From Dillenia suffruticosa (taxonomy: Eukaryota > Streptophyta > Magnoliopsida > Dilleniales > Dilleniaceae), in contig JAVTVX010000013.1 in the NCBI GenBank assembly GCA_033439265.1, forward strand, positions 19,448,500-19,512,499: a stretch of 64,000 nt of DNA, given 5' to 3'. The notes below the pieces were generated by a model. The model was not told where the DNA came from, ran no database searches, and was given only the letters and a program-made list of their open reading frames with translations. How positions within the stretch are numbered: position 1 is the first letter of the stretch; each line of letters starts with the position of its first letter. Positions 24,843-36,123 of this stretch are shown here, one piece after another. A program made the position numbers and the translations under genes.

Positions 24843-25018
24843 GGGTCCCTGACTCCAGGTATTCTGACTTTTGCTTTTCCTAATTCGGGTTAACCTGACT
24901 GTCGGGTCTCTTATAAAGGGAGATGTTTTCCAAAGTAATCTTTTCCGTTCCTAAAGAGGCTCAAACCTAAGCGTTTGGTTAAAAAATACAGAGTCATTTC
25001 CATTGCGCAAACTGACCT
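24843..25018 (-). mobile_element. tRNA-derived SINE, copy 5 (minus strand)
   Basis: Read on the minus strand, it has B-box-like ggtttgagcctc, then gagacccgacagtcagg, and ends ggagtcagggaccc followed by an A-rich tail (T-rich at 24820-24842). This 3' end matches copy 3 (ccagggacc plus A run) better than the others, suggesting a subfamily. The right boundary is approximate because both flanks are CT/T-rich. Confidence 0.6.
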
Positions 25019-25054
25019 TTGATTTTCTTTCTTTTTTTTTTAATTCTCTCTCTA

Positions 25055-25262
25055 TTTTTTTTTGTACCATATTTTGGACACCGCTCGATATTCGAGACTA
25101 CGCTATGACTAGTTCAGACTGACAGTTGCAGTGACTCTTTTTCGGAGGACAGGTCTCCTAACGAGAAACGCTCCATACACATGAGTGCCCGATACTCTTA
25201 GCGGGAGTTGAATCTTAGTCATGTTTAAGGAAATTCAACTCCACATCCAGCTGAGTCAACTT
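25055..25262 (-). mobile_element. tRNA-derived SINE, copy 6 (minus strand)
   Basis: The left T run (25055-25063) is the tail. On the minus strand it has A-box-like gctggatgtgg, B-box-like gattcaactccc, gttaggagacctgtcc and gaactagtcatagcg, then ctcgaatatcgagc. These are the same blocks in the same order as copy 1. The target duplication is obscured by flanking CT-rich sequence, so the ends are approximate. Confidence 0.6.
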
Positions 25263-25274
25263 ACGTTGGTTTTC

Positions 25275-25284
<10 letters not shown>

Positions 25285-25327
<43 letters not shown>
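25285..25327. repeat. CT microsatellite upstream of CYP18-2
   Basis: About 21 CT units preceded by a 12-nt C run (25274-25285), roughly 200 bp before the CYP18-2 start. It probably lies in the promoter or leader. Its length is likely to be unreliable in assembly. Confidence 0.8.
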
Positions 25328-25332
<5 letters not shown>

Positions 25333-25529
25333 TCTCACCCTTGCACAAGATGGGCATTCAACCCAATTCATTACGAACGGCCCAGTCCGAGCCGACACCA
25401 ATTCACGGGCCGAAAATGGGGTCACGGAGGCCGACTTCGTCTTTGTGATTTCTCCTCTTCTTAATTTATTTTTGGCTCGCATAAGATCAGCCGTTTCCAG
25501 GTTTTGGCTAGCTCTCTCTCCAGGGGAGG

Positions 25530-28500
25530 ATGTGGGGAACAGCAGACGGAGGTCCTCCGGAGGTCACTCTTGAGACCTCCATGGGACCTTTCACTGTGGA
25601 GGTCTCTCTCTCTTTCTCTCTCTACTTTTGTTGGTCTTCTTTGCAGCTCCCTAATATATTTGGTGTTTTGGGGTGTTCTTGATTTGGAATTACGCAGTTG
25701 TACTACAAGCACGCGCCAAGAACCTGCAGAAACTTCATTGAGCTCTCTCGTAGGGGCTATTACGACAATGTCAAATTCCACAGAATTATTAAGGTCTCTC
25801 TCTCTCTCTCTCTGTGTTTCGAATTTAATGTTGAGAATTAAGTAACTCACTTTTGATTACGAATTGGGCAGGATTTTATAGTGCAAGGTGGAGATCCTAC
25901 AGGCACTGGGCGGGGTGGAGAGTCCATATATGGGTATGTCTTTGTCAAACTTTTTGTTTCATTTGTTAAGTAAGCCCTATTCAGGGATTGCGTAGAAAGA
26001 TTAATTTTAGGTTTTATAATTTGTGCTCGTTGTAGTTACAAGTGCATTTGGAAAAATAAAGAGAGATTTTCCTTCTCTCACATTAATATACTTTAGAATT
26101 TGGAAGAGTTGATAGTTTTCCAGAATTTTGCTAGATATGTTGGAATTCTGAAGAGGCTCCCGTAGAAATCAGGCGGGTGAAATCTCAAGCAACATATAGT
26201 TAGGAATGGGGCAGTTCTAATTCATTCTTTTTTTTTGTGTTTTGACCAAATTTATAATTCTCTGTACCATTCCCATCCTAAACACAAGTCAAGAAAGGAA
26301 AGTGTGGGGCAAAAAACCCATTGGAATGGACTGGATCCCCGTAGGGTTGTTCAGTGCACTTTATAGAAAGGTATATTATTGGAACACTACAAACAGCGAT
26401 ACATTTTCATGTGTGGAAGCATCAACATACGATTCATCTTTTGTAGTCTTCTCTTCAATCATTTGAAGAACGTCTTCGGTACTCAAAAAGATTTTATGGC
26501 AGTAAAAAGCTGAGAACTGGAAAAATAAAAAACTTAAAGTTTGTTAGGATACAGAGATGAATGGAGATAGAGAAGAGGGCAGAATGCTAGTGGGCCCGAT
26601 GAGCATTTGTATGATTTGTTGCACCCATTGACTAATGCTACTTGAAACCCACAAATTCACAACCCTTGATTCATGTGGGCATTACATTATTGAGGAGGGG
26701 GAAGATGAAGAATCGAAGAGAGAAAGCAGATTGAGATTGATAGCTGAGATGCGAATGAAGGGGCCTCAAATTGACATGACAAACTAGGGAAAAAGTTGAA
26801 ATCTTATGATCAATTTTTCCATATATTCATGGTGGGTGTGGGACATTGAATCATATGCCCTCTTTGAACCCAAGTCGGTCATGAACTTCTTTTTCCTCCT
26901 TTTCTTTTTTACAACTGGTCTATGATATTCAAACAAGGCATCCATGCCTGCACTAGTAGAGATGAGCAGACTGAGTCAGTTGCATATGGAGAACATTGCC
27001 ATCCCTACATATAGCAAAATGGGATCATGTTGGAATGCCATGTACCGATGCTTGTCTAGTTCAAAGCTAGTAATATCTACAAATAGCACTTTGAGAGGAA
27101 AATAATTTATGTTCCACTACTAAGATAATGATACCATTAAGGTTGCGCTATTTCAACTACTTTGGCTTTGGAAAGTTTACCTTTGAATTGCCGCATTTAA
27201 CATGCATAATACGATAAGTAGAGTTCAATTTATAAATGTATCCTGGCATCTACTTTGGGTTTGGAATATGCAAAAGAAGAAAAGATTTATGGCCTGCAAA
27301 AACATGAACCTATCATAATGTTTTACTCAAATTCAAAAAATTATAGTTGAATGGACTCATCATGTCGTCAGAACTTCCATCATATTCTTTTGTGGAACCT
27401 GAGCTAAGGTCAACTGAAAACTTTGATTAAAGATGAATCTTGGCCTTTTGTTTTTTTATCTTAATCTTTAAAAACAATTTTGAGGCAGCTCTCTTTGTGT
27501 TCTAACATTGGTACTTGTGCATTCTTTTTACCTGTATAAAGAGTAAGTTGAATTGTACGTTTTTAAATTCTTAAGTCTTTATTCATCATTTGTGCAGTTC
27601 AAAATTTGAAGATGAGATAAAGCCTGAGCTAAAACATACCGGAGCTGGTATTTTGTCCATGGCAAATGCTGGTCCCAATACAAATGGAAGCCAATTTTTT
27701 ATAACACTGGCTCCAGCTCAATCGCTGGATGGTAAATGTGGATTTTTGTTTAACCAGTTTTATTTTTCAGGATTATTTCCCTGTTATCAGCTGCGGTAGT
27801 GCTTATACAAATGCTAGCGTATGGAAATTTGTTATTTCATCCATAAATGTCAAATAGGGAGCTTTGTTACTCTATTCCTTTGATTTCAGCTACTTGGAGC
27901 CATCTGGTTGCTGATTCCCTCATCCAGTTTTATGCTTGATATATTGTTTCGGCTCTAGATTTTCTTACCAATCAACAACAACAACAGCAAACACCTGGAC
28001 ATTAATTCCAAATTTTGGGATTGGCTATTTGAGAGACAAATACAGAGAAAATGAAAAATATATATAGTTAAGATTGTAAAATAAAAATGGAGAAGATAAC
28101 ACTAGGAAAAAAAAAAACTATCTATAGAAACTTAAAATTTTCTTACCAATCAATGGCAGGTCAAAATCGATTGTTTTTGGTTTAAATTGAAAATGCAAAT
28201 ATTGTATTTTTGATTTTGAAGAGCAAGCTATACTGATAAATATGGGTGCTATAGTAAATCATAAAAACAAAGATAACATCAAAATATTTTGATTATGTAT
28301 TGACTAGTCACCTTGCATGATGGTGGTTCCACTGTTAGATAGAACTATTTAATTCTATTTGCATATAGCATAACTTTCCTTTAGTCATGAGAATATCATT
28401 GAACTATGCTTCTTATATTCTCCTAACCTCCCTGGGGACTACCTTTTTGAGTAATCCAGTGCTTGACAATGACCTTTTCAAGTACTTATGCTCTATGTTA

Positions 28501-31500
28501 TCATCTCCAGGGAGGAATCTATTTGATTTATCTACATATCTCTTCATGGGTTAACATGGACTGGACTTGTTTCAGGATGACTTTGGCATTTAGGTTGAGA
28601 TATTGCTGGGCAAATAGGATGAACTAGTGGAGCCTATGTGTGAAGGGGATTTTTAGTTACTTTTCTCACGTACTTACTGGGTCAAATCCACTCCATTTCT
28701 ATAAAGAACTACTAATCTTTACCTTGGAATTCTTCCTAAATGGTTTTAAATGAGTGATTTTCCCATTCTTTTCATCCACAGAGACTCATAAAGGGAGGAG
28801 CAAGTAAGCACCTCTTCTAATTTTGATGTTTCAATGATTGCTGGAGGGTAGGAGGAGGTTACTTGTACTGAAGTTTCAAAGAATATCCTCTATCTCTCCC
28901 CCCAAACAAAAAAATAAAAAAAAAGAAAGAAGGTCCAGTTCAATCCCTTCCCCTCTAAACTAAAATTAATTTTCTTTTTCTTTGTTTGGGGGGGGGGGGT
29001 TTCATCTTTTCTTAGAATAATTTTGAATTTGTTGTCTTGTTTTCAGATCTGTTATGATCGATAAACAACATCCATATCACAATTAACAATGACTATGAGA
29101 CTTCTTTGGCGATCACCCATAATTATGATTGGATTTAAGACCTTCATGTAGAATTTTATATTATGCCCAACCTCTTCCCCTCCCTAACACCGTGGTTGAT
29201 GCATAAATCCAGGAAAGCACACTATATTTGGAAGAGTATGTGGAGGGATGGGAGTCATAAAAAGACTTGGTAGTGTCCAAACTGATAACAATGACAGGTT
29301 TGTTTCTTCTTTTATATTCTCTTCTTCATCTTTCAGATTTCTGATATTAACAGATGGCCCAAGTGAATTGCCAAATCCTTGTTGATTGCAATTAATATGT
29401 TAATAACCTACATAATTGAGCAGGGATCAACTCCTTTCCTATTGTGCTGCTACCTGTACAAATCTTGTTCTAAAGGTTAAAATTTATATGACATGATTTT
29501 GGGAAGAGATAGAATTTCACTCTAATCTTACAAGGTTTCCCACTAAAATTCAATTGTTTATTTCCTCAATCCTTTGCACAAATTGCATGTACTTCTTGTC
29601 TGAAAAATCATTGGATTCATGGGATTCTAAAATATTGTAAAGAAGGAATTTTGTCAAGAACTAAAAGATGAGCATTCACACTATCTATTTGCTAGGTAAC
29701 CCATGGCTGTATTCTTTTTGTGGAATAGAAACAGTGTAAGTGGAATGATCTATATGACAAACAAGATGTCATCAACCATGTCAAGCTTCACATGTTGACT
29801 GCTTATCTTTGCAATCTTTAAAGTGTTTTTGACTCCGGTACCACAATTGTTTTGGGATAGTAAGGGTAATCAGAAAAGCAATAATCCTACGAAAAGTTGA
29901 CTTGAACAGAATTACCAAAAAAAAAAAAATGATAGTTGTTGTTTTAATCGCGTTTTTATCTCTTACCAAAACTATGTAATTCAAATTAGTCCTTATATTT
30001 TGACTTGTACATGTGGCAATATGGGTGCACTCATGATCTTCAGTGCATTGGTGCATTGGGCCCTCTCTGAATTTTCTACCCCTCGATTAGCACTCCAAAA
30101 TGCTCTCAACTTGCCGTTTCACTGTGTAAGCACTCAAGTCAATTGAGTCATAAGAAAGAGCATCCTTTCACCTTGTAACCAGTCAAGCAATTTAGTCTTT
30201 CCTCCATACTCAACAGAGCTTGTTCATTGTCAATGACAAAAATTAATCTTCTTGTAATTCTATTCAATCAATGTTGTCAGGAGGCATCCCATTTTCAATA
30301 TATCTTTTTAGGATGAACTCGTTGCTCAAAACTTCTTTGAAACATTGGGAAATGGTAGATGTCACTCCTTACAACTATTTTTCCTTGTTTAAATAAAGGA
30401 GTCACGCATTTGCTCACAACCTTCAGCTGTGCTTATTACCATTCCCAGTACATGTCTCACATCCCTAACAATGTCTCAAGGTGAGCTTGTAGTTGGCTTC
30501 CATGGTGATACCATATCTACCTAGTAATTTCAAAGCTTTTGATAGAGCTCAAGGTGTATAATGAACTATACCAGAAATTGGAGACTAAAGACGGAGAGAG
30601 AAGGATCTACAGAATTGCTAGGTTAAGGGAAAGAAAGGGTAAAAATCTAAATGGTGTTAGGTGCATTAAAAGTGACACTAATAATATACTTGTAAAGGAT
30701 GAGAAAATGAGAAAGCGTTGGCGTGATTATTTTGACGATCTCTTTAATGTTAAGAGTACAACAAATATAGAAAATATCGAGATACCTGTAAAAGAGTTTA
30801 ATAGAGATTTTAAACATAAGATTCGCCCTCATGAAGTGAAGGAGGCTCTAAAAAGAATGAAAAATAATAAAACCATAGGATCTGATGATATTCCTATAGA
30901 AGTGTAGAAATGTTTGGGTGAATTTAGTATTAAAGTGTTAAGAGATATTTTCAATAAAATTTAGCAAACGAAGAGAATGCTCCATATATGGAGGAAGAGT
31001 GTAATTGTACTGCTATATAAGAATAAATGAGACATACAAGATTGTTCCAATTATAGAGAAATTAAACTTATGAGCTATGCCATGAAACTATGGGAGAAAG
31101 TAATAGAGTATAGATTGAGAGCGGAAATATATGTATCTCAAAATCAATTTGGATTTATGCCATGAAGATCTACCACGGAAGCAATCCACTTATTAAGGCA
31201 TTTGATGGAAATATATAGAGTACAGAAGAGAGACCTATATATGGTATTCATTAACATAGAAAAAGCATGTGATAGGATTCCTAGAGACTTACTGTGGTGC
31301 ACGCTGATAAACAAAGGGATATTCTTGAGATACATTAATCTCATTAGAGATATGTATGAGGGAGTTGTAACCGACGTAAAAACTTGCGGGAGTTTGAACG
31401 ATATTTTCCTCATTAACATTGGACTCCATCAAGGATTGGCATTAAGTCTCCTCTTCTTTGCAATAGTGATAGACGAGATCACAAAAAATATCCAAAATGA

Positions 31501-33368
31501 AATACCATGGTGTATGCTTTTTATAGATGATATAATGTTAGTTAATAAAATTAGAGAGAATGTTAGTGATAAATTAGAGTTATGGAGATTCACATTAGAA
31601 TCAAGAGGGTTTAGATTGAATAGATCGAAAACCGAGTAAATGAGATGTAGGTTTAGCGATAGTTATAGGAATGATGAAGAAATGATTAGATTGGATGGTC
31701 AAGATGTACTAAAAAATGAACGATTTAGATATCTAGATTTCATCATTTAAACTGATGGCAATATAGATTGAGATGTGAATCATAGAATTCAAACAAGTTG
31801 GATGAAATGGAGAAGGGTATTCGGAATTCTTTGCGATCGCACAATACCATTACATTTGAAGGGAAAGTTCTATAGAATCGCGATTAGACCTACACTATTG
31901 TATGGTACTGAATGTTGGGCCATTAAACAACAAGAACAAAAGATAACTGTAACAGAAATGAGGATATTTAGATGGATGTGTGGAAAAACTAGAAGAGATA
32001 GAATTAGAAATGAAGAGATTCGTAGCAGATTGGAAGTAAATTCAATTGTAGATAAAATGCAAAAGTGTCGTTTGAGATGGTTCGGACATGTGCAAAGAAG
32101 ACTCAAAAATGCACCGGTTTGGAAAATCGAGAACTTAAATATAAGAGATCTAATAAAACGTAGAGGTAGACCGTTGAAAACTTGGATGCAAATTATCTGT
32201 AAAAACATGGAAGTTAAAGATTTAGAAGAGGAAATGGTTTTGGATAGGAATGGATGACGTAGAAGAATCCGTACAAGTTAAACTAATATATTTTAGATAT
32301 TTATCTATTGATTTATTTATTTATTTTTTAATTATTATTTTTCTTTTTATTTTCTTATTATTTTCTTTTTATTTTATATATATGTATTTTTTATTTCATT
32401 TTTCTTTTCTCTATCTTTTTCAAATTTGTCTCTCAAATGGCCGATCTAAAATATTGTAATTAAGTCTTAGTTTATTGTTGTTTTGATAGAGCTCAAAACG
32501 GAGCTTCAGAACCAAAAAATATAGGAAAGAGTTTAGCAATGTGGACCGGAGGTGTTTTTCCTGGAATGAATGATGATGAGTAAATAATCTGCCCATGATG
32601 GAAGCCACGGAGATCAAGGATGCATGATTATGTTTTATTTTTAGTACATATAATGGAATCTTAGTTTTTCGACATATGCCTTGATTCAAACTTCTCACGT
32701 AGCCAAATGGCACAAAATTAAACAAGTGAGCTAAAATGTAATGCAACAGATTTTTACATGTTTTTCTGGACAGACAGTTACTGCGGGATCTAAGGGTTTA
32801 AAGCTGTAAGCTTTAGAATTTTATTTGCCAGAGTCCATGTTTTATTTTTATTTTTCGAAAAGAATTGTATTAGATATAATAGCAAAGAACGAGGATCCAG
32901 TTCCCAAGGAAGTCTTCTCCTGCTGGTGATGTTATCGGTATTGCATCATTTTACATCAATATTTATTTGTATGGTATAAAAGTAGCTTTGTTTCTGAATT
33001 ATTCTCCACGCTAATGAGGAACACCAAGGAAGAGTTTTTGGTTATTGTGTTTTGAAGAAGAGGTTACGGCCAACACCTGTCAGTTGTATCAGTTAGTGGG
33101 AAATCTTCCTACTTGTAGTGTGCTTTCAGGTATCACCAGCAGCAATGGTGTCGATGATGTTATGAGTATTATGTTACTGATTTCTGTAGTCCCTGGCATT
33201 CCATTCAATTTCATTTGCCTGTTATTAGTTATCACCTTTATTTTCATCTTTCCCTTTCGTTTCTTGATTTAGTTTTGGTACAAGCAGCATAAACAATAGT
33301 TTGCTTTCTTGTGTTGATTCAGGCCAATACATGATGTGAAGATCCTGAGAACAACAGTCAAAGATTGA
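25530..33368 (+). CDS. CYP18-2: Cyclophilin peptidyl-prolyl isomerase, PPIL1/CYP18-2 type
   Basis: Six exons: 25530-25601, 25698-25793, 25872-25933, 27598-27731, 29213-29297 and 33323-33368. They total 495 nt, 164 residues, the same size as plant CYP18-2. The protein is a bare single cyclophilin domain: [68 protein letters not shown] and GKHTIFGRV. The catalytic Arg (in FHRII), Phe (in DFIVQ) and Gln (in VQGGD) are present. The Trp that gives human CypA its cyclosporin contact is Ser here (AQSLDGK). PPIL1 orthologues sit in the activated spliceosome next to SKIP/Prp45, so a nuclear role in splicing is expected. Introns 4 and 5 contain RTE LINE insertions. The gene is convergent with SPINDLY. 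Confidence 0.95.
27976..28136 (-). mobile_element. RTE-type LINE 3' end, 161 bp, with perfect target duplication
   Basis: Flanked by perfect attttcttaccaatcaa at 27959-27975 and 28137-28153. The left end is (CAA)n, the minus-strand form of the RTE 3' TTG repeat. The adjoining ttgggattggctatttgagag matches the corresponding part of the copy at 47001. It is only the extreme 3' end, inserted antisense in intron 4 of the cyclophilin gene. Confidence 0.8.
29298..30536. other. CYP18-2 intron 5 before the LINE
   Basis: Non-coding intron sequence. No exon or recognisable element was seen before the LINE insertion at 30553. Confidence 0.5.
30553..32480 (+). mobile_element. RTE-type LINE, 5'-truncated, with degenerate reverse transcriptase
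   Basis: A 1.93-kb element in the sense orientation in the last CYP18-2 intron. It is bounded by a perfect 16-bp duplication (ttttgatagagctcaa) at 30537-30552 and 32481-32496. Frames at 30539-30907, 31202-31639 and 31775-32257 together cover reverse transcriptase without its endonuclease: a finger region ([20 protein letters not shown]), a palm with [26 protein letters not shown] and FIDDIMLV (the second Asp pair), then the family's C-terminus ([33 protein letters not shown]). At least five in-frame stops and frame changes make it dead. It ends in a T-rich UTR and TTG-type repeat. The highly conserved (F/Y)ADD is FIDD here. Confidence 0.9.
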
Positions 33369-34740
33369 AGCAATGAAGCTGATGCAGTGGCCGTGTTTGC
33401 TATCAATTAGTGAGGAGTTGATCAGATGTACTTTTTGTGGATGCTACATCTATATTGCTTCTCCTTTCCTTCTTTGGGAACATCAATCATGTAAAACCAA
33501 ACTAGATTTAGGAGCCCATACTTCTATGTTGGCTAAAGGATTCCATCTATTGGCTGCTTGATCTCACTGGCCTTTTTTTATTCAACAAATTGATGTCTGC
33601 AAAACCTGTATTATCAAGACGCACTTGCAAATGCTGAGTTTGTTAATATTGCAAGCGGTCTGGAACTTGCATCGACTGTTTATCATTATTCAAATGGCCA
33701 TCATGTTTTCTCTTGTTAAATCTTGTTTGTGGAAGTTTTAATTAGGATTATCATCATAAAGATCTCAGGTTAGCGAGAGCATTACTTTGGAACAACAAAT
33801 GAAATCATATTACATCAGCAATCAGTTCTGAAATTCAGCCTTACTTTATTGGGTCAAATGGTACTATTGTAGAACTATGTAATTTCGCTTATGAATCACA
33901 CTAATAGTAATATCGAAATGTCTATATTTTCATGGTCGACCGTGTGAATGCTTATTCATGCAATTTTAATAGTCGGTCAATTGTTAAGATAGAACCGCAT
34001 AAGGGTGATGGTGCCATTGTCAAAACAGTTTGAATAAGTTGAAAACCCAGTATGGTTGATTAATTTACAGCAGGCCCGAAAATGTTGCTACAGGCAGGCA
34101 AACAAGAAGATACCAAAAGGATTTTGCATAAATGCCTGCAGCAAAGTACCATCTGGGGAAGGGCTTTAATTTAATCACATTTTTTCACCACCACGTCGTT
34201 CTTTTGATTGCTGTGATACCATCAACAATCTCAAAAGAAGCAAGAGCAGAACTAATCCAGGATTCAGAAGCCAAAATAAATGCGACACGCAACACAATGC
34301 GGGAAAAGGAATCTTATATTTTACATGCCACTAATCTCTATAATTTAGGGGAAAGAACACAGTAAAGAACAACCCAACCGCGCTGCACTGGTTAGCCACT
34401 ACATGGCACCAAATTTTACAGAATTGATTAGTGCCAGCATTCTCATCCCCAAAAAATGTATTCAAAAGCCCATTGCATCCGTATATCAAATTGAATATGC
34501 TAGTATATAGGACTGATGAAGTTTGATCACTGCCAACGATCTCTTCCCAAGCAATGCAATCTACTTGTGGCCTGTCTTTGCTTCACCTATTTTCATCAGC
34601 CTCAATTCACCAGAAGCCAATACAAATATACAACACGGGAGGCTCTACCCCGCATAACATGCAATAAATATAAATTCCTCCAAAGCTTACGCACGATGTC
34701 ATGAATACTCTCAGCGTGCTCATTAAAGAAAATCTTGGGT
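33369..34740. other. Region between convergent CYP18-2 and SPY
   Basis: Contains the presumed 3' UTRs of both genes. Open frames at 33373-33561 and 34132-34365 have no recognisable homology. No other gene was seen. Confidence 0.45.
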
Positions 34741-36084
34741 TCAGGTCAACTTGCCAGAGTTAGTATTTTGGTCCAACAGGGCCCCATTTTCTTCACAAGT
34801 GGATGTGTTTAGCATGGATGGTGGGGCAAGATTAAACCCGTTTGCCTTTAAAGCTCCAGGGTTTCTCTCCCTTGGGGCAGTGACCCTAGATGAATTGGGG
34901 AATTTGCCTGTGCGGTCCTGAGAGACTTCTTGTTGATGCTGCTGTAGCATTTCCAAGCGTTTCAATGATGGGACATCGCCTTTACAGTACCTCCGCCACA
35001 TCCTTCTGTATGTCGACTCTAAATTAACAGTGAAATTTGCTCCATCACATACTGCTGACTTGGACATTAGGTCCCGGAGACTCATTCGCAAGTTTGAGAG
35101 AGCCGTAGGATCTGAAGCCAACTGCAGTGCCAATTGAACATACTCATCTTCAGTTTTGGCAACCAAGTGTCCAAGTCCTGGAATTGCAATTATAACCACA
35201 AGCCGCATAAAATCGGCAGTCAGTTGAAGTCTATTGCATAACATGTCCTGAAGAGTAGTTATTGATTAAAAAACATGCAAATTAAATTATGTAAATGGCA
35301 TAAGCAACTATAGATGATCCACTTCCCAGAAATGCCAATGTACAAGCAGGGACATATTTGGGATGGTGTTATCAACATCAACAAATTAATCTGGGGCAAC
35401 ACAATTTGCGTTTAAAATACATCATGCTTTGCTCTCTCTTTCCCACCCCCCAACAAACATGTGAGAGGCCTCAGTGATGATTTACTTTTTCTTGATGATT
35501 CATTGATGATTTCCATTTTTCCTTTATTTTTTTCTTTTTCTTCTCTAGGGATTTCTTACCCGCTTTTCTCTGGACCATACAAATGAAGTATTTTCTATCC
35601 TATTGAGAAGTAAGAGAAAGGGAAGTCCTTACCAACTTCTGTGAGAAGACTCACTCCAACATTATGAGCATGAACTGAACCAGCCATAGTTACACATGGA
35701 ACTCCCATATACAGCGATTCACACGTTGTAGTGGTTCCTGCATACGGAAATGTATCCAAGCTACAAGAAAAGAAATCATGCATATAAGAGATGGCCTTGA
35801 ACCAATATGCAGACCATAGGCTACAAAAAACAACAAAAAGCCATAGGAGCTTCATTTATTTAATGTTCCAGTTAAGCAAAAATAAAACAAAAATAAAACA
35901 GTTGAATGAAAACTAAACATATAGGAAGCATGCAGCATTTATGGTAGACTTATCATCATACATGGAGGACAAGAAACTCTACTAGGGTTGCAAGGGAACA
36001 GCCATCACAAAGCAGATATTTTAAGCCCATTGTTAACAAGGGGAAGGGAAGGAGAGAGTAAAGATAGAAGAGGGGCTGCACTGG

Positions 36085-36123
<39 letters not shown>

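Noticed and set aside
25461-25850. 129-residue minus-strand frame over cyclophilin exons 1-2
   Set aside because: It is antisense to conserved cyclophilin exons and built mostly from the CT repeats.
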